Below are positions 51,087 through 58,358 of a DNA stretch of 64,000 nucleotides, piece after piece (positions within the stretch are counted from its first letter, which is position 1; every line of letters begins with the position of its first letter). Both the position numbers and the translations under genes were made by a program. Source of the stretch: Clostridia bacterium (lineage in GTDB: Bacteria > Bacillota > Clostridia > Lachnospirales > Anaerotignaceae). The DNA lies in assembly GCA_910575055.1 (NCBI GenBank), contig CAJTDC010000013.1:20284-84283 (forward strand), written 5' to 3'. The notes beneath the pieces were generated by a model, which ran no database searches, had not been told where the DNA came from, and saw only the letters and a list, made by a program, of their open reading frames with translations.

Positions 51087-51608
51087 ATGTTTTTGCAGTT
51101 GGTAGGTGCTTTGATAGTAATGTTAAGCTGTACGATTACAGGTATTTGTTTTGGTAAAAAAATAAGTTATCGCATAGAAGAATTAGAACAAATGCAAAGT
51201 GCAATGACAATGCTTCAAAATCAAATTCACTTTTTAGCTACACCTTTGCCAGAAGCGATGGAAGAAATAGGATTAAAATATGATAATATAATAGGCAATT
51301 TGTTTTTGAAAACAGCAAAAGAAATGGAAAAAAGAGAGGAAGAAAAAGGAGAAGAAATATGGAAAAAGGTAGTTTTAAATTGGAAAGAAAAAACTTATTT
51401 AGAAAAACAAGATATTGATGCAATATTATGTTTTGGTTGTTCTATGGGATATTTGGACATAACACAACAAAAAGCAAGCATTTCTTTACTTTTACAATAC
51501 ATAGAAATGACATTAGTACAGTTGCAAGAAAAAAAGAAGCAACAACAAAAATTGTATCCAAGTATGGGGATATTAGGAGGAATGCTGATTGTAGTAGTAT
51601 TATTATAA
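51087..51608 (+). CDS. spoIIIAB: Stage III sporulation protein AB
   Basis: 173 residues. N-terminal membrane helix (QLVGALIVMLSCTITGICFG), ISYRIEELEQMQSAMTMLQNQIHFLATPLPEAMEEIG, helical middle, C-terminal membrane helix (MGILGGMLIVVVLL). Structural relative of type II secretion GspF cytoplasmic domains. Starts 14 bp after spoIIIAA with AAGGAGG. Confidence 0.93.
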   Translation: MFLQLVGALIVMLSCTITGICFGKKISYRIEELEQMQSAMTMLQNQIHFLATPLPEAMEEIGLKYDNIIGNLFLKTAKEMEKREEEKGEEIWKKVVLNWKEKTYLEKQDIDAILCFGCSMGYLDITQQKASISLLLQYIEMTLVQLQEKKKQQQKLYPSMGILGGMLIVVVLL

Positions 51609-51625
51609 AGGGAGGTATATAATTT

Positions 51626-51820
51626 ATGGAGATTAACATAGTATTTCAGATTGCGGCAGTAGGAATATTAGTAGCTGTACTAAATCAAGTACTTGTGAGA
51701 GCAGGTAGAGAAGAACAAGCTATGATGACAACATTAGCAGGACTTGTAGTAGTGCTTTTTTGGGTAATACAATATATCAGTCAATTATTTGATACAGTGC
51801 AAACACTGTTTCAGATTTAA
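51626..51820 (+). CDS. spoIIIAC: Stage III sporulation protein AC
   Basis: 64-residue double-spanning membrane protein: IVFQIAAVGILVAVLNQVLVRAGREEQAMMTTLAGLVVVLFWVI, the standard SpoIIIAC sequence and length. AAAGGGAGG precedes ATG. Component of the basal platform of the feeding-tube channel. Confidence 0.93.
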   Translation: MEINIVFQIAAVGILVAVLNQVLVRAGREEQAMMTTLAGLVVVLFWVIQYISQLFDTVQTLFQI

Positions 51821-51842
51821 TAAATACTGTGGAGGAATGTCT

Positions 51843-52226
51843 ATGAATATGGCACAAATCGTAGCAGTTGGACTAATAGGAACAATACTTTGCATAACAA
51901 TAAAAGAACAAAAACCAGAAATAAGCCTTTTGATAGCAGTTACAACAGGAGTTTTGATATTTATTTCTGTTTGCACAAAATTAGAAATATTAATTTCTCT
52001 TTTAGAAGAAACTGCACAAAAAGCAGGTGTGAGTGAGGGATATTTTGCCATTGTGTTAAAGGTAACAGGAATTGCTTATTTAGCACAATTTGGTATGCAG
52101 TTATGTATTGATGCAGGACAAAGTAGCATTGCATCAAAAATTGAACTTGCAGGAAAAATTATGATAATGATAATTTCAGCACCAGTATTAATTTCTCTTT
52201 TAGATGTAGTTATGGGATTAGTATAG
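51843..52226 (+). CDS. spoIIIAD: Stage III sporulation protein AD
   Basis: 127 residues with about four membrane helices (MAQIVAVGLIGTILCITIKEQKPEISLLIAVTTGVLIF...). ATG 51843 is favoured because GGAGG lies 7 bp away; the ATG five bases earlier is too close to it and out of the preferred spacing. Follows spoIIIAC by 22 bp. Confidence 0.92.
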   Translation: MNMAQIVAVGLIGTILCITIKEQKPEISLLIAVTTGVLIFISVCTKLEILISLLEETAQKAGVSEGYFAIVLKVTGIAYLAQFGMQLCIDAGQSSIASKIELAGKIMIMIISAPVLISLLDVVMGLV

Positions 52227-52237
52227 GAGGAACACAA

Positions 52238-53383
52238 ATGAAAAAAATGGGTGTGTTGTGTATAATATTGTGTTTTTGTTGTATTTTTAGTGTTGCAGTA
52301 AAAGCACAACAAACAACAGAAGAATATACACAAGAAATATTAACACAACAAATCGAAAAATTGCCTTTTTATGATGTGGACAAGCAGATAGAACAAATTT
52401 GGAAAAAGACAGAATTACCATCTTTTAAAGACTGTGTTATGAATGCTGTTACAGAAGGTAAATTAATTGATTTTAAATATTTATTTTCGGTATTTGTTCA
52501 AAAATTAGCGGGAGAAATTACAACACAAATTTCAATGATTAAAAAAATACTTTTTATAGTATTGCTTAGTGCCATATTAAAAAATATCAATACTTCTTTT
52601 CAATTAAAATCAGTAGGAGAATTAGGATTTTATGTTTGCTATATGGTGCTTATAGTTGTGATTACAGCAACATTTTATAATCAAACAGATATGGTAGGGA
52701 ATACAGTAAAAAATATTGAAACATTTTTTAAAGCAATGATGCCAATTTTTATGACATTGTCTATGACATCAGAAGGATATGGACAAGCTGTAGTAACAGC
52801 ACCAGCAATTATGGCAGGAGCGGCGATATTAACCAATATAGTCTGTTATGGCATATTGCCTGCTATTGTTATGATAACTTCTTTGGAAATGATAAATAAT
52901 ATATCAGAAAAGCCTATGCTAAACCGTTTTACAAAATTGTTTCAAGGGGGAATTTCTTGGGGAATGAAAGGAATTGCGTTTTTGTTTATGGCGTTGCTTT
53001 CATTACAAAAGTTAGGAGGCAGTCTATTAAATCAAGGTATTGGAAAAACAGCAAAAGCAGTTGTGACATCTGTTCCTATTGTAGGTGATGTAATGGGAGG
53101 AGCAGTAGATACAGCAGCAGCATTAACAACAATGATAAGAGGAGGTACATTGATTACAACAGTCATTTTTTTAGCATTGCTTTGTGCAGTGCCATTGATA
53201 CGATTAGCTATTATGATATTGATATATAAAATTATGGCGGCAGTATCAGAGCCTATATGTGAAAGTAGACTTGTAAAATGTATTAGTGGAGCAGGAGATT
53301 TTTCTGTATTGCTTTTTGGAGCATTGTTTTTGGTAGAATGTATGTTTTTATTTTCTGCTATATTGCTGTTAACATTTTTTTAA
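52238..53383 (+). CDS. spoIIIAE: Stage III sporulation protein AE
   Basis: 381 residues, the largest membrane member. Signal/anchor at the start (KKMGVLCIILCFCCIFSVAVKAQQ), then about seven membrane helices with conserved ...ALLSLQKLGGSLLNQGIGKTAKAVVTSVPIVGDVMGGAVDTA and CAVPLIRLAIMILIYKIMAAVSEPICESRLVKCISGAGDF. Ribosome site AGGAGGAAC. Confidence 0.95.
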   Translation: MKKMGVLCIILCFCCIFSVAVKAQQTTEEYTQEILTQQIEKLPFYDVDKQIEQIWKKTELPSFKDCVMNAVTEGKLIDFKYLFSVFVQKLAGEITTQISMIKKILFIVLLSAILKNINTSFQLKSVGELGFYVCYMVLIVVITATFYNQTDMVGNTVKNIETFFKAMMPIFMTLSMTSEGYGQAVVTAPAIMAGAAILTNIVCYGILPAIVMITSLEMINNISEKPMLNRFTKLFQGGISWGMKGIAFLFMALLSLQKLGGSLLNQGIGKTAKAVVTSVPIVGDVMGGAVDTAAALTTMIRGGTLITTVIFLALLCAVPLIRLAIMILIYKIMAAVSEPICESRLVKCISGAGDFSVLLFGALFLVECMFLFSAILLLTFF

Positions 53384-53402
53384 AAACAAGGGGGCAATAG
53401 GA

Positions 53403-53903
53403 ATGTTAGAAGCTTTTTCTGCATATATAAAAAACATAGCAGTATTTACATTGTTTGTAGCATTTGCGGAATTGCTTATGCCAGAAAACAATTTTAAAAA
53501 GTATCTTAGTATTGTAATGGGTTTGCTTTTATTAACAGCTGTTTTAAAGCCTATGCTTTTGATATTTCAAAGAGGTAGTGATTTGGAATTACAAACCATA
53601 CAAAAAACAGTATCACTTTGGGCAGAAAGTAATGAAGGAGTAAATACAGCACAAGAGAAATGGAATGATGAAATGATACTAGATATTTATAAAAAAGAAT
53701 TAGAACAGAAGTGGACACAAGAATTACAAAACAAATTTCACACAGATACTGTTTCAGTATTGGCAGAATTTTCACAACAACCAGACAACTATGGTCAAAT
53801 TATTTCTGTCAGTATTGTAGGGGAGTGCGAAAGAGGGGAGGAGATGAAAGAATATATGAAAAGCAAATATGATATAGAAAGAATACTGATAGAAGATAGC
53901 TAA
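53403..53903 (+). CDS. spoIIIAF: Stage III sporulation protein AF
   Basis: 166 residues: two N-terminal membrane helices (NIAVFTLFVAFAELLMPENNFKKYLSIVMGLLLLTAVLKPMLL) and a soluble ring-building-type domain behind. Length and order agree with the family. Ribosome site AAGGGGGCAATAGG at 19 bp after spoIIIAE. Confidence 0.92.
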   Translation: MLEAFSAYIKNIAVFTLFVAFAELLMPENNFKKYLSIVMGLLLLTAVLKPMLLIFQRGSDLELQTIQKTVSLWAESNEGVNTAQEKWNDEMILDIYKKELEQKWTQELQNKFHTDTVSVLAEFSQQPDNYGQIISVSIVGECERGEEMKEYMKSKYDIERILIEDS

Positions 53904-53936
53904 AAAATAGAATATACAAAAGAGGTGAAGTATACT

Positions 53937-54512
53937 TTGGAAAAAAAGAATTGGGTAAAAGAGTTGTTTCGCCCTGAAAATAAAAAAGCACGTATTAATT
54001 TATTTACAGCATTTTTAATAGGGGTATTGCTTCTTTTGATGAGCCATATTTTTTTTGAGCCGCCAGAGCAAGAGCAGCAATCAGAAGCAATACCACAAAT
54101 ACAACAACAAACAGAACAAAAAGAATATAATACAGAAGAAGAAATTGAGAAAAAATTAGAAACTGTTTTTTCAAATATGGAGGGAGTAGGGCAAGTAAAA
54201 GTAATGGTAACAATGAAAAATACAAAAGCATCTATATTAGCAAGAGAGGAAAAAAAAGAATATTCTTTAACAGAAGAAGAACAAAACAAAAAAACACAGA
54301 CACAAAGAGAAGAAAATACTGTTGTAATGTCTGAAGACAGCAGAGGAACAAGAACACCTCTTGTTGTGCAGGAAACAATGCCAGAAATAGAGGGAATTGT
54401 AATTGTAGCAGAAGGGGGAGATGATGCAAGAGTGGCACAAATGCTGTCGGAAGCATCACAAGCCCTTTTTAATGTACCAGCTCATAAAGTAGCAGTATTA
54501 AAAATGAAATAA
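53937..54512 (+). CDS. spoIIIAG: Stage III sporulation protein AG
   Basis: 191 residues. One membrane helix (INLFTAFLIGVLLLLMSHIFF), Gln/Glu-rich linker, and the ring-building domain (LETVFSNMEGVGQVKVMVTMKNT...VVQETMPEIEGIVIVAEGGDDARVAQMLSEASQALFNVPAHKVAVLKM), the large gear-like ring of the channel. Start TTG 53937 stands 8 bp from AGAGGTGA; the in-frame GTG 53925 would overlap that ribosome site. Confidence 0.92.
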   Translation: MEKKNWVKELFRPENKKARINLFTAFLIGVLLLLMSHIFFEPPEQEQQSEAIPQIQQQTEQKEYNTEEEIEKKLETVFSNMEGVGQVKVMVTMKNTKASILAREEKKEYSLTEEEQNKKTQTQREENTVVMSEDSRGTRTPLVVQETMPEIEGIVIVAEGGDDARVAQMLSEASQALFNVPAHKVAVLKMK

Positions 54513-54524
54513 GGAGGAAAAAAT

Positions 54525-55205
54525 ATGTTTGTAGTAAAAAGAAATCAGGTAATTGTAACAGCGTTGGCTGTTATGGTAGCGGTAGCAGGCTATTTGAATT
54601 TTACAGAAAGTAGAGCAAGTGAAGGAGCAAAAACAGCAATGTCGTTAAATGAGGAAGGCGATGCTATGGCATTATTAGATGACTTTTCTGTATTGCCAGA
54701 TACAGACCCTAATGAAATGGCAGAAGCAAATACAGCAGAACTAGACCCTATTACAGCAGAATTAAATGTAGCAGAAGCCTCTACTACTACGGGAGATGGG
54801 GCAGCTGTTTTTGTCAATGCAGAAGAAAATGCAGGTACAGTAGGAACATCAACTTTTTTTGCAGAGGCAAAACTAGACAGAGAACAGGCAAGAGCAAAAC
54901 AAAAAGATATGCTTACAGAAATGATGAACAATGAAAGTGTAGACGAACAACAAAAAGCAGCTTGTGCTGATAATATGTTAGAACTGCAAAAAAGAATAGA
55001 AAAAGAAACAGCAGCAGAAGCAATGATTGAGTCCAAAGGATTTAAAGAGGCATACGTTCGCATTGATGATGAAACAGTAGATGTTGTAGTGGATAAAGAG
55101 GAATTGACAGATGCAGAAGTAGCACAAATTGAAGATATTGTAAAAAGAAAAACAGGTTTTGAGGCAGATAAAATTAGAATTAGTCCTTTGAAAAAATCAA
55201 ATTAA
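54525..55205 (+). CDS. spoIIIAH: Stage III sporulation protein AH
   Basis: 226 residues. Short N-terminus, one membrane helix (QVIVTALAVMVAVAGYLNF), an Asp/Glu/Ala/Thr-rich linker (~30-100) and the YscJ-like ring domain (FFAEAKLDREQARAKQKDMLTEMMNNESVDEQQKAACADNMLELQKRIEKETAAEAMIESKGFKEAYVRI...), which partners SpoIIQ from the forespore. AAGGAGG before ATG; terminator behind it ends the operon. Confidence 0.95.
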   Translation: MFVVKRNQVIVTALAVMVAVAGYLNFTESRASEGAKTAMSLNEEGDAMALLDDFSVLPDTDPNEMAEANTAELDPITAELNVAEASTTTGDGAAVFVNAEENAGTVGTSTFFAEAKLDREQARAKQKDMLTEMMNNESVDEQQKAACADNMLELQKRIEKETAAEAMIESKGFKEAYVRIDDETVDVVVDKEELTDAEVAQIEDIVKRKTGFEADKIRISPLKKSN

Positions 55206-55216
55206 ATACATAATAA

Positions 55217-55250
55217 AAAAAGATTTTTGTGGGGAGCAAAAATCTTTTTT
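55217..55250. terminator. Terminator of the spoIIIA operon
   Basis: AAAAAGATTTTTG / CAAAAATCTTTTT stem, loop TGGGGAG, then seven T; also usable by the convergent 55253 gene. Confidence 0.85.
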
Positions 55251-55252
55251 TG

Positions 55253-55462
55253 TTAATTACTGCTTTTTTTGCTAGGTTTAATATTGCTGTCTGGAGGAAT
55301 TGCTTCTTGTATTTCTCCATTTGTAAGCTCAAAATTTTTGATGCTTTGTCTGACTAAAAAAAGAATATGACTGTTGATAGAGCGACCTTCGTAATCAGCA
55401 ACAAAATTTAATTTTTTTAGCATTTCTTCCTCAATACGAATGGAAACACTTTTGATAGCCAT
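55253..55462 (-). CDS. Ribbon-helix-helix (Arc/CopG-like) DNA-binding protein
   Basis: 69 residues. KSVSIRIEEEMLKKLNFVADYEGRSINSHILFLVRQSIKNFE is a standard RHH fold: an N-terminal strand with alternating side chains that enters the major groove, then two helices. A Pro/Ser/Lys tail follows. Ribosome site GAGGTGAT. Single gene with no toxin partner next to it; similar Arc-like small regulators are common as lone genes in Clostridia. Target unknown. Confidence 0.75.
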   Translation of the reverse strand: MAIKSVSIRIEEEMLKKLNFVADYEGRSINSHILFLVRQSIKNFELTNGEIQEAIPPDSNIKPSKKSSN

Positions 55463-55589
55463 ATGAAATCACCTCATAAAAATATATTATATGTTTATAT
55501 TATATCTATTTTATGTTATAATGTGCAGAATAGATATATAACAGAATTTTAATAAATATATAATATATCTGATTTTTGTAAATATATAA

Positions 55590-55739
55590 GGGGGAACTTT
55601 TTTCACTTGTGAAAAGTTCCCCCTGACCCCCTTCAAAAACACGCTTGAAGCATAAAAGACATTGAGGGCTAGCCCTCAAACTCCCACAAGCCTTTAAAAA
55701 AGGCTTGAGCGAAATTTTTAGGGAAAACTTCGTTTTCCT
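55590..55739. repeat. Four-hairpin intergenic element
   Basis: Four successive inverted repeats in 150 bp: GGGGGAACTTTT / AAAAGTTCCCCC (55590-55601 with 55612-55623), TTGAGGGCTAGCCCTCAA (55662-55679, perfect), CAAGCCTTT / AAAGGCTTG (55687-55707, perfect) and GGAAAAC / GTTTTCC (55722-55738). GC content and style differ from surrounding DNA. From memory, CCCCCTGACCCCCTTCAAAAAC-like strings recur between genes in many clostridial genomes, so this is probably a dispersed repeat. It fills much of the 317-bp gap 55463-55779. Confidence 0.65.
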
Positions 55740-55779
55740 ATTTAATAAATACAATTTTATATTATTAAAGGAGAAAATT

Positions 55780-56130
55780 ATGAGAGCAGCTATTATAGGT
55801 TCAAGAAATTTACACATTAACAATTTAGAACAATACATTCCAAACAATATTACTGAAATTATATCAGGAGGAGCGAAAGGAATAGACACTTGTGCTAGAG
55901 AATACGCCATAACACACAACATCAAATTAACAGAATTTTTACCCGAATATCAAAAATATGGTAAATCTGCTCCATTGAAAAGAAATATTACAATCATACA
56001 AAATGCTGATATAGTATTAGCGTTTTGGGACGGACAGTCTAAAGGAACAAAATTTGTTATTGACCATTGTAAAAAATATAAAGTTACTGTAAAAATTATA
56101 CTATTAGAAAAGAAAAATCCTTCTGTATGA
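55780..56130 (+). CDS. SLOG-fold protein (YspA/YpsA-related, DUF2493-like)
   Basis: 116 residues. Rossmann-like nucleotide-binding pattern: RAAIIGSRN at the start, ITEIISGGAKGIDTCAREYA (GG-AKG-D motif, about residues 30-50), RNITIIQNADIVLAFWDGQSKGTKFVIDHCKK. The family is related to DprA and LOG proteins and is thought to bind nucleotide-like ligands; members occur beside defence and signalling genes. ATG 55780 follows AAAGGAGAAAA; the frame is open upstream through the repeat element, but without a ribosome site. Confidence 0.8.
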   Translation: MRAAIIGSRNLHINNLEQYIPNNITEIISGGAKGIDTCAREYAITHNIKLTEFLPEYQKYGKSAPLKRNITIIQNADIVLAFWDGQSKGTKFVIDHCKKYKVTVKIILLEKKNPSV

Positions 56131-56142
56131 AGGTCTTTTTTT
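56119..56142 (+). terminator. Terminator of the SLOG gene
   Basis: CCTTC / GAAGG stem with TGTAT loop, seven T after it; it overlaps the stop codon. Confidence 0.6.
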
Positions 56143-56167
56143 TGACAAAATTTTTATAAATAATATA

Positions 56168-56196
56168 TTGACAGAAAAGCAAAAAAGTGCTATTTT
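56168..56196 (+). promoter_or_regulatory. SigA promoter of the tetR-like gene
   Basis: TTGACA, 17 bp, TATTTT, directly followed by inverted repeats. Confidence 0.65.
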
Positions 56197-56224
56197 TGAA
56201 TTGGTTCAAATTGAATGAATTCAA
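56195..56224. promoter_or_regulatory. TetR operators at the regulator's own promoter
   Basis: Two adjoining inverted repeats: TTTGAATTGGTTCAAA (56195-56210) and TTGAATGAATTCAA (56211-56224). The second 14-mer recurs exactly at 56953-56966. Confidence 0.65.
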
Positions 56225-56245
56225 ATTATTACAGGGGGTAATTTT

Positions 56246-56896
56246 ATGAGAAATACAAAGCCCAAACAAGAAAAACAAAAGGAAATTATGGACGCTGCAT
56301 TACAGTTATTTTTAGAAAAAGGATATGAAAAGACTTCTATAAAAGATATTACAGAAAAAATGAACATTGCAACAGGACTATTTCACTATTATTTTAGTTC
56401 AAAAGAAGATGTTTTAATAAAATGTGCTTATCTCAATAGCCAAATGATTACAGAGGAATTGCAACTTGAAACATTTTTTGAAGGCAAAGGCAATGCAGTA
56501 GAAAAAATTAATTTGCTTATGAGTCAAGTGCTTCATAATGTTGCAGAAAGAAATGATATTATTAAAGATAGTGCAAAAATAAATCAATCACTTTTATTAG
56601 ATAGAATTACCTATATTACATTAGATATTATTATTACAAAATTAGTAGAATTTATAAAACAAGGTAATGATGAAAAAATATTTGATTGTCCTTGTCCTCA
56701 AGAAACAGCAGAAATATTAGTATATGGCTTTGAAAGAATGTTCCGAAAGCAAAAAGAAAAAGATAGTGCTTTAAAAGATATGAGATTAAGTGAATATTTT
56801 ATGCAAAATAAATATAAACTGGCAAGTATGTTTGAAAAATTACTTTGTATGAAATATGATTATCATTTTCAATTTGAAGAATACGAAAGGGTATAA
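56246..56896 (+). CDS. TetR-family transcriptional regulator
   Basis: 216 residues. N-terminal helix-turn-helix: KEIMDAALQLFLEKGYEKTSIKDITEKMNIATGLFHYYFSSKEDVLIKCAY, the textbook TetR domain. The C-terminal ligand-binding half is helical and diverged. Ribosome site CAGGGGGT. It precedes the RND operon, and an identical operator 14-mer stands before both, so it likely represses itself and the pump and responds to a pump substrate. Confidence 0.9.
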   Translation: MRNTKPKQEKQKEIMDAALQLFLEKGYEKTSIKDITEKMNIATGLFHYYFSSKEDVLIKCAYLNSQMITEELQLETFFEGKGNAVEKINLLMSQVLHNVAERNDIIKDSAKINQSLLLDRITYITLDIIITKLVEFIKQGNDEKIFDCPCPQETAEILVYGFERMFRKQKEKDSALKDMRLSEYFMQNKYKLASMFEKLLCMKYDYHFQFEEYERV

Positions 56897-56952
56897 ATAA
56901 AAAGTTTGTTTGTAATAGTATAGTGTCATAAAACATATGTTTTAAAAAGATA

Positions 56953-56966
56953 TTGAATGAATTCAA
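56953..56966. promoter_or_regulatory. TetR operator before the RND operon
   Basis: TTGAATGAATTCAA, exact copy of 56211-56224, about 25 bp before the adaptor start codon. Confidence 0.65.
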
Positions 56967-56990
56967 GTGATAAATTAGGAGGGAATTTAT

Positions 56991-58358
56991 ATGAAAAAAA
57001 TAATTTCATTATTGCTATTAATGACACTTTTGGCAGGGTGCAGCAATGTAAATGCAGAACAAAGCAGTAAAGCAGAGTTGAGAACAGTAGGAGTTGAAAC
57101 AGTAGAAGCAAATGGTTATGGTGATGTGTTAACAGTTAGCGGTAATATTGTTCCAACACAAACAGTAAAAGCATCTTTTAAAATACCTGGTGTTTTATAT
57201 AATGTGGCGGTATCGGAGGGAGAAAGTGTTGTTGTAGGACAAACACTTGCCACATTAGATAAAGTGGACTATAACATACAATTAAAAGGTGCACAAGCAG
57301 TAAAATCTACAGCACAAGCACAGACAAATGCAGCAATCGCACAAAGACAAGCTGCTACAGCACAAAGAGAAGCCGCTACAGCACAAAAAGAGGCTGCAGC
57401 GATTGATATTGAAACAGCACAATTACAATTAGATACAGAAATACCAACAAAAATAGAACAGGCAAAAGCACAGTATGATTTAACAAAAACAAGTTATGAC
57501 AGAGTAAAAGAATTGTATGAGCAAGGCATTGCCTCACAAAGTCAATTTGATGAAATCAGTGCAAAATTGACAGTAGACCAAAATACATATCAGCAGGCAT
57601 TAGATGCAAAATCTATTGCAGAAAGTAAAATAAAATCAGCACAGTCACAGCTTAGTGCCGCAGAAGCACAAATTAGTATGACAACAGCACAAATTGATAT
57701 GACAGCAGCACAAGTTTCTGCTTCCAACGCACAAGTTGAAGCAAGCGATGCACAAGTTGATGCAGCAAGAACAAATTTGCAAGATACTGTTTTAACAAGT
57801 CCTATTAATGGTGTAGTGCTTCAAAAAGTTTCAGAAGCAGGAGAAACAATTAGTGCAGGCTATCCAGTTGTTGCAATAGGAGATATTACTGATGTTTGGG
57901 CAGAAATTGGTGTAACAGATGATGTAGTAAATAAAATACAAAAAGGACAACAAGCAGAGGTATATGTTTATGGATTAAATCAAAGTTTTATCGGTGTAGT
58001 AGATGAAATTAATTCTTTGGCAGATACTACAACAAGAACATTTCCTGTAAAAATTAGAATAGATAATGCGGAAGGAATATTAAAACCAGGTATGATTTGC
58101 CGTGCTGAAATAGCTATGGATAATGTTGAGTCTATATTTGTACCTATTGATAGTGTAATACATTTTGCAGAAGGCAGTGCAGTATTTTTATTAAATGAAG
58201 ATAATACTGTTACAAAAACAACTGTAACAACAGGAGAAATAACAGGAGATAGAATACAAATATATTCTGGGTTACAAAGTGGAGATAATATTGTAACAAA
58301 AGGACAGTTTACGCTACACGATGGTGATACAGTACAGATAGAGGAGATGAAAAAGTAA
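56991..58358 (+). CDS. RND efflux adaptor (HlyD/AcrA-like) lipoprotein
   Basis: 455 residues. Lipoprotein signal KKIISLLLLMTLLAGCSN (Cys at 17). Lipoyl/biotinyl-like half before and after a long Ala/Gln coiled coil: VLYNVAVSEGESVVVGQTLATLDKVDYNIQLKGAQA, then ~150 residues of AQREAATAQKEAA- and AQVEASDAQVDAA-type heptads, then TSPINGVVLQKVSEAGETISAGYPVVAIGD; beta-barrel and MP domain follow. The hairpin is long for a single-membrane organism. Ends with an overlap ATG (58358) into the pump. Ribosome site AGGAGGG. Confidence 0.9.
   Translation: MKKIISLLLLMTLLAGCSNVNAEQSSKAELRTVGVETVEANGYGDVLTVSGNIVPTQTVKASFKIPGVLYNVAVSEGESVVVGQTLATLDKVDYNIQLKGAQAVKSTAQAQTNAAIAQRQAATAQREAATAQKEAAAIDIETAQLQLDTEIPTKIEQAKAQYDLTKTSYDRVKELYEQGIASQSQFDEISAKLTVDQNTYQQALDAKSIAESKIKSAQSQLSAAEAQISMTTAQIDMTAAQVSASNAQVEASDAQVDAARTNLQDTVLTSPINGVVLQKVSEAGETISAGYPVVAIGDITDVWAEIGVTDDVVNKIQKGQQAEVYVYGLNQSFIGVVDEINSLADTTTRTFPVKIRIDNAEGILKPGMICRAEIAMDNVESIFVPIDSVIHFAEGSAVFLLNEDNTVTKTTVTTGEITGDRIQIYSGLQSGDNIVTKGQFTLHDGDTVQIEEMKK

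Noticed and set aside
55253..56130. Toxin-antitoxin or defence island made of the RHH protein and the SLOG protein
   Set aside because: The genes point in opposite directions, are separated by the hairpin element, and no toxin or effector domain is seen.
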